Source: Candidatus Gastranaerophilales bacterium
Lineage (GTDB): Bacteria; Cyanobacteriota; Vampirovibrionia; Gastranaerophilales; Gastranaerophilaceae
Reading direction: 5' to 3'
DNA length: 32,001 nucleotides
Assembly (NCBI GenBank): GCA_947630535.1
Contig: CANRHZ010000020.1
Location: 1 to 32,001 of the forward strand
The notes under the pieces were generated by a model, which did no database searches, was not told the origin of the DNA, and worked only from the letters and a program-made list of their open reading frames with translations. Shown in pieces: positions 23,778 to 31,038 of the stretch. Positions within the stretch are counted from its first letter, which is position 1. Every line of letters begins with the position of its first letter. Both the position numbers and the translations under genes were made by a program.

Positions 23778-24974
23778 ATGAAAAAATCAATTCAAGATTT
23801 AGGCGACATTAAAGGGAAAAGAGCTCTTGTCAGAGTTGATATTAATGTTCCTTTGGATGAAAACAAAAATGTAACCGATGATACAAGAATACAGGCAATT
23901 TTACCCACATTAAATTTCTTAAAAGAAAAAGGTGCAAAAATTATTTTAATGGCACACTTAGGCAGGCCCAAAGGCGAAAAAAATCCCGAATTTACACTTG
24001 CACCGGTTGCAAAATATATGTCAAAAATCTTAAATGAAGATGTTATGTTTATACCCGATGTTGATGAAGCTGAAAGGATGCTTATAGATTTGAAAGACGG
24101 TCAAATAGCACTTTTAGAAAATATCAGATACTATAAAGAAGAAGAAGCAAAAGATAACGACCTTACATTTGCAAATAAATTAGCAAAACTGGGTGATTTT
24201 TATGTTAATGATGCATTCGGCGCAGCCCACAGAAATCACACATCAACCGCTAAACTTGCAACCGTATTAAAACCTGCCGTATCCGGCTTATTAATGGAAA
24301 AAGAAATAAGATGCCTATCTGAAGCACTTGATAATCCGACCCGTCCGTTTACGGCCGTTGTCGGCGGTGCTAAAGTTTCATCTAAAATCGGAGTTTTAGA
24401 AAACCTGCTTGATAAAGTTGACAATATGATAATCGGCGGCGGCATGGCATACACTTTTATTAAAGCAAACGGCGGTAAAATCGGAAATTCAATTTGCGAA
24501 GACGATCAGCTTGATGTTGCAAGAGCAATTGAAAAGAAAGCAAAAGAAAAAGGGGTTAAGCTTGTTATGGCAACAGACGTTCTTGTTACGAACGATTTTT
24601 CGGGAAACGGCGAAAACAAGTTTACTAAAATTGATGAAATTCCTGACGGTTTTGAAGGGGTTGATGCAGGTATTGACTCAAGAAAAGCGTTTGCGGATGT
24701 TTTAAAATCATCAAAGACAATCTTAATGAACGGGCCTGTCGGAGCATTTGAAAATCCTAAATTTGCCCAAGGTACAAAAGCAGTGCTTCAAGCAATAGTT
24801 GATGCAACCAAAAACGGTGCAACATCAGTTATAGGTGGCGGTGATAGCGTATCTGCGGCAAAGAAATTTTTCAAAGCGGAAGATTTTACCCATGTATCAA
24901 CGGGGGGCGGAGCTTCCTTAGAATTTATTGAAGGAAAAATTCTCCCGGGTGTTGCCGCTCTTGATGATAAGTAG
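23778..24974 (+). CDS. pgk: Phosphoglycerate kinase
   Basis: Glycolytic enzyme, 1,3-bisphosphoglycerate + ADP = 3-phosphoglycerate + ATP. From ATG 23778 it is 398 residues, the usual length; AAGGAG is 6 nt upstream. An in-frame opening at 23691 lies in the preceding terminator and is rejected. Motifs: R-V-D-I-N-V-P-L, A-H-L-G-R-P-K-G, D-A-F-G-A-A-H-R, V-V-G-G-A-K-V-S-S-K-I, N-G-P-V-G-A-F-E, G-G-G-D-S and T-G-G-G-A-S-L-E-F-I-E-G. It is monocistronic between two strong terminators; no other glycolytic gene is adjacent. Confidence 0.98.
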   Translation: MKKSIQDLGDIKGKRALVRVDINVPLDENKNVTDDTRIQAILPTLNFLKEKGAKIILMAHLGRPKGEKNPEFTLAPVAKYMSKILNEDVMFIPDVDEAERMLIDLKDGQIALLENIRYYKEEEAKDNDLTFANKLAKLGDFYVNDAFGAAHRNHTSTAKLATVLKPAVSGLLMEKEIRCLSEALDNPTRPFTAVVGGAKVSSKIGVLENLLDKVDNMIIGGGMAYTFIKANGGKIGNSICEDDQLDVARAIEKKAKEKGVKLVMATDVLVTNDFSGNGENKFTKIDEIPDGFEGVDAGIDSRKAFADVLKSSKTILMNGPVGAFENPKFAQGTKAVLQAIVDATKNGATSVIGGGDSVSAAKKFFKAEDFTHVSTGGGASLEFIEGKILPGVAALDDK

Positions 24975-24987
24975 TTAACAAAATATT

Positions 24988-25015
24988 AAACCCCCCTAAA
25001 AAAGGGGGGTTTTTA
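24988..25015 (+). terminator. Rho-independent terminator after pgk
   Basis: AAACCCCCC, loop TAAAAAA, GGGGGGTTT, then TTTAT. A perfect 9-bp stem with U tract. The reverse strand also reads as a terminator for the convergent gene. Confidence 0.93.
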
Positions 25016-25026
25016 TATAAAATTTT

Positions 25027-25254
25027 TTATTTTATATCAATTAATTCGACCTTATTTTTTTTCTTTATATTCAGTGTTTTTCTTAGGTATTCAATTTTAT
25101 CAAAGACTTTTTTTAATTTAATTATTGAAGTTGCAATAAGATAATTTGACGGATATTCTGACCCGATAATATCCACCCCTTCAAGTATTGCAAGAATATC
25201 AAGCATTTGTCCTTGAGTTTTCTTTAAAGTCCTTTTTACCTGTTTTCTTTTCAC
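25027..25254 (-). CDS. Small helical protein, possibly distant CsoR/FrmR-like
   Basis: 75 residues, GTG start with GGAG 7 nt upstream. A basic N-terminus (M-K-R-K-Q-V-K-R-T-L-K-K) leads into T-Q-G-Q-M-L-D-I-L-A-I-L-E, which resembles the R-I-E-G-Q-V-x-G-I-x-R-M-I-E helix of CsoR/FrmR repressors, then a second helix (I-I-K-L-K-K-V-F-D-K-I-E). The metal-binding cysteine of that family is absent, so the match is weak. It is divergent from a small HTH gene with ~128 bp between. Confidence 0.55.
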   Translation of the reverse strand: MKRKQVKRTLKKTQGQMLDILAILEGVDIIGSEYPSNYLIATSIIKLKKVFDKIEYLRKTLNIKKKNKVELIDIK

Positions 25255-25368
25255 GGCTAAACTCCATTAAAATAATTTAATATCTTTAAATATATATTTT
25301 AATATTAAACTATTAATTTAAAACATGCAAGAATATTTTTAAAAATAACTTTAATTTTAAAGATATAT

Positions 25369-25374
25369 TATACT
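25369..25374 (+). promoter_or_regulatory. -10 box close to the HTH gene start
   Basis: TATACT, eight bases, then ATG. No Shine-Dalgarno is visible. Confidence 0.4.
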
Positions 25375-25382
25375 TTTAAATT

Positions 25383-25592
25383 ATGGAGATAAATATTGAA
25401 ATAAGAAAACTTGCCCTGAGCGAAAATGTTACGTTGACTGCTCTTGCAAAATATATAGAAAAAGAAAAAAACAAACACTATTCAATCCAAAACCTTTCAT
25501 CCAAGCTAAAAAAAGGAACAATCAATATAAACGAATTGGAGCTCATATTAAAAAAACTGGGTTATAAAATTGATTTTATAAAAATTACTTAA
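25383..25592 (+). CDS. Small XRE-type helix-turn-helix protein
   Basis: 69 residues that match the minimal Cro/C1-type HTH plan: I-R-K-L-A-L-S-E-N-V-T-L-T-A-L-A-K-Y-I, then I-Q-N-L-S-S-K-L-K-K-G-T-I-N-I-N-E-L-E-L-I-L-K-K-L-G-Y. It should bind DNA as a dimer. The target is unknown; the divergent small gene is a natural candidate. No phage genes lie nearby. Confidence 0.75.
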   Translation: MEINIEIRKLALSENVTLTALAKYIEKEKNKHYSIQNLSSKLKKGTININELELILKKLGYKIDFIKIT

Positions 25593-25617
25593 AACTGCTT
25601 GTCTTACTTTAAAAAAG

Positions 25618-26292
25618 CTATAATAAATCCTTTAAGACAGAGTGTGTTTCTTTTTTTATTCTTTTTGATTCTTTTATTTTTCTTGTTGCCATACGGATTA
25701 TTTCTTTTTCGATTTTTGTATTTTTCAAAAATTCATACGTTTCTTTTTGAAATTTGACAAATATAACCGAAATAAGCCATGCTGCGCCCATTTTGGAATA
25801 GTAACCTTTGTATTCAATTGAATTTATAATTTCAAAAATTTCATTTAAGTAGTTTTCATTCACAAAATAATTAAGAGCCATAACAAGGAAAAATCTGGTT
25901 TCAAACTCTTTTTTTGTGTTTGCATACTTTTTTATAAATTCAAAATACAAATCCTGCTCTTTTTTTGCCCCTTTCAGGCTTGAGCAAAAAGAGTCACAAA
26001 TTGACCAGTTTGTAATTTCGGGGATAAATTTTTTAATTGAGACAAACTGTTCTTTTGTATCTAAAAGCCCTATAACAAACCCCTTTAATAGAGTCTGTTC
26101 CATAAATTCGGATTTTGAGTTTAAAAAAGTTCTATAATCGTCCCTTTTAATTTCTTTTGCAAATTTTCTTAAAATGGGAATTTTAACCCCAAGAAGGTTA
26201 TTTTCATCCAAAAGAAGGGAAGAAGCAAAAATTTTATATTTTTCATCCCTGTTTTCTTTAAGAAATTTATTTGCCCTGTTTATAATATCCAT
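25618..26292 (-). CDS. AlkD-like DNA alkylation repair protein
   Basis: 224 residues of helical repeats of the AlkD / DNA alkylation repair (HEAT-like) family. Signatures: G-V-K-I-P-I-L-R-K-F-A-K (near 35), N-W-S-I-C-D-S-F-C-S-S-L (near 94-105), Y-Y-S-K-M-G-A-A-W-L-I-S (near 166) and R-K-I-K-E-S-K-R-I near the C-terminus. AlkD removes bulky or cationic alkylated bases, but many family members lack proven activity. It converges on the HTH gene with ~25 bp between. No clear Shine-Dalgarno precedes the ATG. Confidence 0.85.
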   Translation of the reverse strand: MDIINRANKFLKENRDEKYKIFASSLLLDENNLLGVKIPILRKFAKEIKRDDYRTFLNSKSEFMEQTLLKGFVIGLLDTKEQFVSIKKFIPEITNWSICDSFCSSLKGAKKEQDLYFEFIKKYANTKKEFETRFFLVMALNYFVNENYLNEIFEIINSIEYKGYYSKMGAAWLISVIFVKFQKETYEFLKNTKIEKEIIRMATRKIKESKRIKKETHSVLKDLL

Positions 26293-26417
26293 ATCAGTCT
26301 TTATTTAACCCGTGTTTTTGCATTTTTTACAAACTTTTGCCATGCCGAATTTAAACTTTTTAGTTTGTATGTGCTAAATTAATTTTTTTGTAAGATAAAA
26401 GTTTTTATAAAATTATG

Positions 26418-26423
26418 TATAAT
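26418..26423 (+). promoter_or_regulatory. -10 box, likely leaderless promoter of the orphan at 26430
   Basis: TATAAT preceded by ATG, followed by TAAACT and ATG. The 15 bases from TATAAT to the start codon differ from those at the xer gene by one base. Confidence 0.55.
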
Positions 26424-26429
26424 TAAACT

Positions 26430-27149
26430 ATGGAAAAAAACTTTTTATCTTACATTATAAATAAAATTTTCTTTTTTCAAGAAAAATTTCTTGAGGGTAA
26501 ATACAATAAAAAAATGAACAAATTGAACTATTCAAACGGTTCTTTATATAAAAGCCACATGACAAAAAATGCCACCTTGACTTTATCGGTTGCGCTTGAA
26601 AAAAGAAAAGAAAAAGTGAAACGTGAAATAAAAAAACTGGTATATGAAAATAAAGAGAACCTCTATAACCTACTGGATTATGTTGAAAATAGCGGCAATA
26701 AGATTTTTTTTATAAAAAACGCATCAAAACTTCTTAAACCGATAAAAGAAAAAGAAGGCTTAATACTCCCCAAAAAAGGTCTTTTTGCCCTTTATATAAA
26801 TTTACTTACAACAAAAAAAATATCTTTTTCATCCGATACAATGTTAATATTTGAAAAAGCAGAAGTAAGCCCCTATAATCTTTTATACAACTTTTATAAA
26901 TGGTATTTATTCACCCGTAATCTTCCGGGGTTTGATGAAAAATCGGTTTCAAAACTAAAAAACCTTGATGATTTTGATAATCCGCAAATTATTGAAAGCT
27001 TAAGCTATGAAGATATAATCAAATTAAGACAATCTATAGACCAAGATAGAGAAGCAATGGAATTTACGCTTGAATTTATGAAAGAGCTTGAGGGCTCTAA
27101 AAAAGCCTTTGATATTATCAAAAACAAAGATAACGGCGCAAACATCTAG
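26430..27149 (+). CDS. Uncharacterised basic protein
   Basis: 239 residues, not recognised. An aromatic-rich N-terminus (L-S-Y-I-I-N-K-I-F-F-F-Q-E-K-F) could lie on a membrane but is too short and charged for a clear transmembrane helix. A strongly basic region follows (K-R-K-E-K-V-K-R-E-I-K-K-L near 70-82), and the C-terminal third is mixed charge and helical. The stop overlaps the stop of the convergent gene in the palindrome CTAG (27146-27149). Confidence 0.7.
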   Translation: MEKNFLSYIINKIFFFQEKFLEGKYNKKMNKLNYSNGSLYKSHMTKNATLTLSVALEKRKEKVKREIKKLVYENKENLYNLLDYVENSGNKIFFIKNASKLLKPIKEKEGLILPKKGLFALYINLLTTKKISFSSDTMLIFEKAEVSPYNLLYNFYKWYLFTRNLPGFDEKSVSKLKNLDDFDNPQIIESLSYEDIIKLRQSIDQDREAMEFTLEFMKELEGSKKAFDIIKNKDNGANI

Positions 27150-28336
27150 TTTTCTTTGAGTTCTTCAATTTTATAAAAGAGCTCTTTTGAATTAAAACTC
27201 TTTATGCCGTTTATAAAAAGGTTTTCAAGGTAATTATTTATCGTTTCGTTAATTTCCTTTTTATTTTTATATCCAAAAGAATCATTGTTTGGGTTATTCA
27301 ACTGCTTTATCGAAGTGCACCTTGATTTTTCAATCAGCTCGTTTGAACAATTTTTAAAATAAGAATTTAAAAGTGCACTTTTATTAACGGGAAGGGTGTT
27401 TGTTTTTTTGGAAAATTCAATCTGATTTTCTTTGCTTAAAAGTTGTTCTATAAATTCTTTTGCAAGTTCAACATTTTTTGCACGTTTCGGGATTATAAAA
27501 TTCATTATTGAAACGTCATATTTCCCGTTTTTGCCCGTAAGCTGGGGTTTTATGTATGAGTTTTTATAAATATCGGGGGCATTTTCTTTTATCATGTTTA
27601 TAAAATTACTCCCCGTTACAATGAAAGAGGCCGAATTTGACATATACTTTTCAACAAGTTCTCTGTGGTTAATGGTAAGGGTGTCTTTCAATAGAAGCCC
27701 CTCATCATTCATTTTTTTGAAAAGATAATAAACATCTTTTATATCATCTTCATCTTTTATATCGTACTTGTTTAATATCTTTGAAAAAGTATCGTTTTCG
27801 TTAAGGTTAATTCCATATACGGGGGGTTTTTTACAGTTTTTTAATTTTAAGATGTCATCATACGTTTTAATATCTATATTACAGTCTTTGAAGCTTTCTT
27901 TATTGAATATGGTGACAGCGCTTGTTGCATAAAAAGGAAGCGCATAAATTTTTCCTTCATACCTTAACTTATCAACCAGAGAAGGAAGATAATCTTTTGC
28001 ATCTTCTTCGCTAAAATAATTCAATACCCCGATTTGAGCCAGTGATACAGAAAATTCAGGATTAAGGTTAATTAAATCGGGGGGAGTGTTTCCTAAAATG
28101 CTTGCTATTGTTCTTTTTTGAGCTTCCGCAATAGGGATATCAACCCAGACAACCTCAATTTCGGGGTGTTTTTCTTTGAATTTATCTATGTTCTTTTGAA
28201 TTAAATCACCCGCAGGCGCTTTTAGTTGAACCGTCCAGAAGGTAAATTTTGTCTTGGGCTCATTTTTTTTAATTAAAAACGGGATTAAAATTAAGCAAAA
28301 TATAAATATGCAAGCTAAGATTTTTTTATATACCAT
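27146..28336 (-). CDS. ABC-transporter sugar-type solute-binding protein (orphan)
   Basis: 396 residues of the family 1 extracellular solute-binding type (maltose-binding-like). The N-terminus is a hydrophobic export signal (~5-22) with no clean lipobox, so it may stay as a membrane anchor. The mature part begins with F-T-F-W-T-V-Q, and carries F-K-E-K-H-P-E-I-E-V near 53-62, P-D-L-I-N-L near 86 and Y-A-L-P-F-Y-A near 128. No permease or ATPase genes are adjacent, so the transporter partners must be elsewhere. It shares a 14-bp divergent promoter region with rarA. The ATG follows TATAAT by 6 nt without Shine-Dalgarno. Confidence 0.85.
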   Translation of the reverse strand: MVYKKILACIFIFCLILIPFLIKKNEPKTKFTFWTVQLKAPAGDLIQKNIDKFKEKHPEIEVVWVDIPIAEAQKRTIASILGNTPPDLINLNPEFSVSLAQIGVLNYFSEEDAKDYLPSLVDKLRYEGKIYALPFYATSAVTIFNKESFKDCNIDIKTYDDILKLKNCKKPPVYGINLNENDTFSKILNKYDIKDEDDIKDVYYLFKKMNDEGLLLKDTLTINHRELVEKYMSNSASFIVTGSNFINMIKENAPDIYKNSYIKPQLTGKNGKYDVSIMNFIIPKRAKNVELAKEFIEQLLSKENQIEFSKKTNTLPVNKSALLNSYFKNCSNELIEKSRCTSIKQLNNPNNDSFGYKNKKEINETINNYLENLFINGIKSFNSKELFYKIEELKEN

Positions 28337-28350
28337 GATAAAATTATACT
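28337..28350. promoter_or_regulatory. 14-bp divergent promoter with overlapping -10 boxes
   Basis: The start codons of the solute-binding gene (-, A at 28336) and rarA (+, A at 28351) are only 14 bp apart. On the plus strand TGATAAAAT (28336-28344; TAAAAT 28339-28344) lies 6 nt before the rarA ATG. On the minus strand TATAAT (28348 down to 28343) lies 6 nt before the other ATG. The two -10 boxes overlap by two bases and each one's upstream DNA is inside the other gene. Confidence 0.55.
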
Positions 28351-29568
28351 ATGAATTTATTTGATGATTTAGAAAACAATAATAAACAAATGCCTCTGGC
28401 AAATATATTGCGTCCGAAAACTCTGGATGAATATTTAGGGCAAACAAATGTAATTTCCGAAAATTCTCCCATACAGAATTTATTGAAGGCAAAAAGAATA
28501 TTCTCTTTTATTCTCTGGGGCCCCCCCGGGTGCGGAAAAACTACCCTTGCAAGGCTTATTGCAAATTATCATAACTGTAATTTTCTTGAACTTTCAGCCG
28601 TAACCTCAGGTGTTAAAGACGTTAAAGATGCGGTTGAAAAAGCTAAAGAGAATTTAAGAAACGGGGTTAAAACAATTCTTTTTATAGATGAAATTCACCG
28701 TTATTCAAAAACCCAACAAGATGCACTGTTACCTCACATTGAAAACGGCACCTTACATTTAATGGGCTCTACAACCGAAAATCCTTCTTTTCAGGTCATT
28801 CCCGCTCTTTTAAGCAGATTGCAGGTTATAATGCTTAACCCTATTGATGATGCTTCTATGGAAAAGATAATTTTAAAGGGGTTTAAATATCTTGAAGAAA
28901 ATTATGAAAACAAGGTTGAAATTGAAGATGGAGTTATAAATTCAATCATAAAACTATCCTCAGGTGATGCCAGATTTGCACTCAATACGGTAGAAAATTC
29001 TTATTTTGCGGCAAAAGGGAAGCTTACCGTAAAACTGGTTGAAGATTTGCTTCAAAGGTCGCTGGTTAAATATGATGAAAACGAACATTATGACTGTTTA
29101 TCTGCTTATCAAAAATCCTTAAGAGGTTCTAACCCTGATGCTGCCGTATATTACCTTGCAAAAATGCTTGTAAAGGGGGAGGACCCGAGAGTTATTGCAC
29201 GAAGGCTTGTCGTATGCGCATCAGAAGATGTCGGAAACGGCGATTACAGAGCCGTTTTGATTGCCAATGCCGCTTTAAATATTGTAAATAACATAGGAAT
29301 GCCCGAATGCAGAATAGCGCTTTGTCAGGCAACCGAATATGTAGCGAGGGCAAAGAAAAGGAACCTTAATATCGTTGCAATTGATAAGGCAATGAACGAT
29401 ATTAAATCGGGAAAAGACTATCCGCCCCCTATTCACCTGAAAGATGCACATTATAAAGACGCTTCAAAATACGGTTTTGGGGTAGATTATGTTTATACCC
29501 ATGATAACCCTGAATATATTCAAGAGTTTATGCCGAATGAAATGAAAGATGTAAAATATTTTTCATAA
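28351..29568 (+). CDS. rarA: Replication-associated recombination protein A (RarA/MgsA)
   Basis: AAA+ ATPase acting at stalled replication forks. The 405 residues include R-P-K-T-L-D-E-Y-L-G-Q, Walker A G-P-P-G-C-G-K-T (57-64), Walker B L-F-I-D-E-I-H-R (110-117) and sensor 1 G-S-T-T-E-N-P-S-F (139-147). The C-terminal part has S-L-R-G-S-N-P-D-A-A-V-Y-Y and E-D-V-G-N, as in the RarA family. A terminator follows. The ATG has no Shine-Dalgarno. Confidence 0.95.
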   Translation: MNLFDDLENNNKQMPLANILRPKTLDEYLGQTNVISENSPIQNLLKAKRIFSFILWGPPGCGKTTLARLIANYHNCNFLELSAVTSGVKDVKDAVEKAKENLRNGVKTILFIDEIHRYSKTQQDALLPHIENGTLHLMGSTTENPSFQVIPALLSRLQVIMLNPIDDASMEKIILKGFKYLEENYENKVEIEDGVINSIIKLSSGDARFALNTVENSYFAAKGKLTVKLVEDLLQRSLVKYDENEHYDCLSAYQKSLRGSNPDAAVYYLAKMLVKGEDPRVIARRLVVCASEDVGNGDYRAVLIANAALNIVNNIGMPECRIALCQATEYVARAKKRNLNIVAIDKAMNDIKSGKDYPPPIHLKDAHYKDASKYGFGVDYVYTHDNPEYIQEFMPNEMKDVKYFS

Positions 29569-29581
29569 AAAAATGTATTTT

Positions 29582-29612
29582 AGGGTATAATAAATTTTAT
29601 ACTCTGTTTTTT
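29582..29612 (+). terminator. Rho-independent terminator after rarA
   Basis: AGGGTATAA and TTATACTCT pair (one G-U) around TAAATT, then GTTTTTT. AT-rich stem, so moderately strong. Confidence 0.6.
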
Positions 29613-29739
29613 AAAAAATACCATAAGAAAAGATTAAAAAATTTGTTAATAATTTGTTACATTACTCATAAAAAATAGCAATTTTAACTGTTTACGAGTC
29701 TTTATCATGGTGTGTGAAGATAAAATTAAGGAAGGCATT

Positions 29740-30615
29740 ATGTCTCAAATAAATGCAATATCTGCTTCAAATGTTAGTTTTAGCGGAAGAAAAACCAATA
29801 AATCCGAAGCAAAAAAATCCGAAGTTAAAAAATCTGAAACTAAAGAAAAACCAAATATTGCAAAAAAAGTAATATCGAGAATATCGCAACCTCTCAAAGA
29901 TGATTTTAATAAAAAATATGATGGTGCATCCCCTACGCCGACACTTGTTGCTGATTATTTTTCAGATAACATTTTTAAAACCGGTGTTGCAATTTTGGGT
30001 AGTGCTCTTGTGTTTGCAAAATCAAGAAAATTCACAAACGGTTTAACAGAAAGCTTGCTTGAAAATGCAAGAAACACATTTGCAAAAAAAGATATCGGTG
30101 CGTTTAAAAAGCTCACAACCACGCTAAGTGAAACTTTTGCTAATATTAAAGCTAACAACAGAAATGCTATAATTGATAAAGCAAAAAAAGAAGCCGAAGA
30201 AACACTTGCATCAGGTAACCACACAATTATGGAAAGTGTAAAAGATGCAATATTAAGACCTGTTGAAAAATTTGATACCAATTCAAAATTGGGAAAAGTG
30301 ATTGATAAAATTGCGGGCGAAGGTTCTATGCTGAATACATTCTTTACTAAAAACGCAAAGAAAGAAGTTGAAGGAAATCTTGCTCAAGTCATAGAAAAAA
30401 ATCTTGCAAAAGTCGGTATTAAAAACGGTTCAAGTTTAGTTGACACTGCTATTGCAGGTGCTGCAACCGGTACAGTTGGTGCAAATATGATGGGTGTTGC
30501 TGATAATGTCACATCTAAGGACAATGATGCCATTGCAAAACAATCTAAAATAGAAGCTTTGGTTGATGCGGCAGATAAAATGGCAAATGTTGCACAGTTA
30601 ATCGGTGCGGCATAA
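29740..30615 (+). CDS. Uncharacterised protein with N-terminal F-S-G-R-K motif
   Basis: 291 residues, not recognised. The start is taken at ATG 29740, behind AAGGAAGG; an in-frame ATG at 29707 has no ribosome site. The N-terminus reads S-N-V-S-F-S-G-R-K followed by a K/S/E-rich repeat stretch (S-E-A-K-K-S-E-V-K-K-S-E-T-K). A moderately hydrophobic segment (~70-85, G-V-A-I-L-G-S-A-L-V-F-A) and a glycine/alanine-rich C-terminal part (A-I-A-G-A-A-T-G-T-V-G-A near 250-261) suggest membrane contact. The upstream region has ATTTGTTA twice, 11 bp apart (29641, 29652), one helical turn. It is co-transcribed with the gene 12 bp downstream. Confidence 0.7.
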   Translation: MSQINAISASNVSFSGRKTNKSEAKKSEVKKSETKEKPNIAKKVISRISQPLKDDFNKKYDGASPTPTLVADYFSDNIFKTGVAILGSALVFAKSRKFTNGLTESLLENARNTFAKKDIGAFKKLTTTLSETFANIKANNRNAIIDKAKKEAEETLASGNHTIMESVKDAILRPVEKFDTNSKLGKVIDKIAGEGSMLNTFFTKNAKKEVEGNLAQVIEKNLAKVGIKNGSSLVDTAIAGAATGTVGANMMGVADNVTSKDNDAIAKQSKIEALVDAADKMANVAQLIGAA

Positions 30616-30627
30616 AAAAGGTGAAAG

Positions 30628-30951
30628 ATGATAAAACCTATAAATCAAAATTTAAACATAAATCTATCCAACAACCTTCAACCCGTTGAAGTTCCGCACT
30701 TTATGGGTAAAGCAAGAAATGCAAAAGCCCCAAACAAAAAACCTGTTAATGATACATTCAAAAGGGAAGCAAAAAAGACGCTATCTTGCACTAAAAGAGG
30801 TTTAAAAAAGGGTGTCGGTGTTATTACAGATTTTAGCTATAAGACACTTGTTTTTACGGGAGCTTTCTTTAAATCATTGCTTGAAGACACAACAAAATTT
30901 GCAGAAGAAAAAGGTGCAAAAACAATTTCAGGCATAAATAGCGTAATTTAA
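30628..30951 (+). CDS. Small uncharacterised protein with N-terminal F-M-G-K motif
   Basis: 107 residues, basic, not recognised. P-H-F-M-G-K-A-R at 23-30 parallels the motif in the preceding gene. The middle is Lys-rich (K-R-E-A-K-K-T-L) and a short hydrophobic patch (T-L-V-F-T-G-A-F-F) follows. AAGGTG lies 4 nt before the ATG, 12 bp after the previous stop, so the two form an operon that ends at the terminator at 30970. Confidence 0.7.
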   Translation: MIKPINQNLNINLSNNLQPVEVPHFMGKARNAKAPNKKPVNDTFKREAKKTLSCTKRGLKKGVGVITDFSYKTLVFTGAFFKSLLEDTTKFAEEKGAKTISGINSVI

Positions 30952-30969
30952 TCATATAATATTATAAGT

Positions 30970-31006
30970 AAAACCCCCGCTTCTTTATTTAAAGTGCAGG
31001 GGTTTT
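30970..31006. terminator. Bidirectional terminator between the F-x-G-K operon and the pilin gene
   Basis: AAAACCCC and GGGGTTTT close a long imperfect hairpin (inner GC/GC and CTTTA/TAAAG pairs), with A and T tracts on either side. It can serve both convergent units. Confidence 0.8.
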
Positions 31007-31038
31007 AATTTGTTTTAAAGCTAAATATGATTTATATT

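Noticed and set aside
25027-25254. Firm call as CsoR/FrmR metal repressor
   Set aside because: Only one helix resembles the family and the metal-binding cysteine is missing.
29707-29739. Upstream ATG of the orphan at 29740
   Set aside because: No ribosome site before it, whereas AAGGAAGG precedes 29740.
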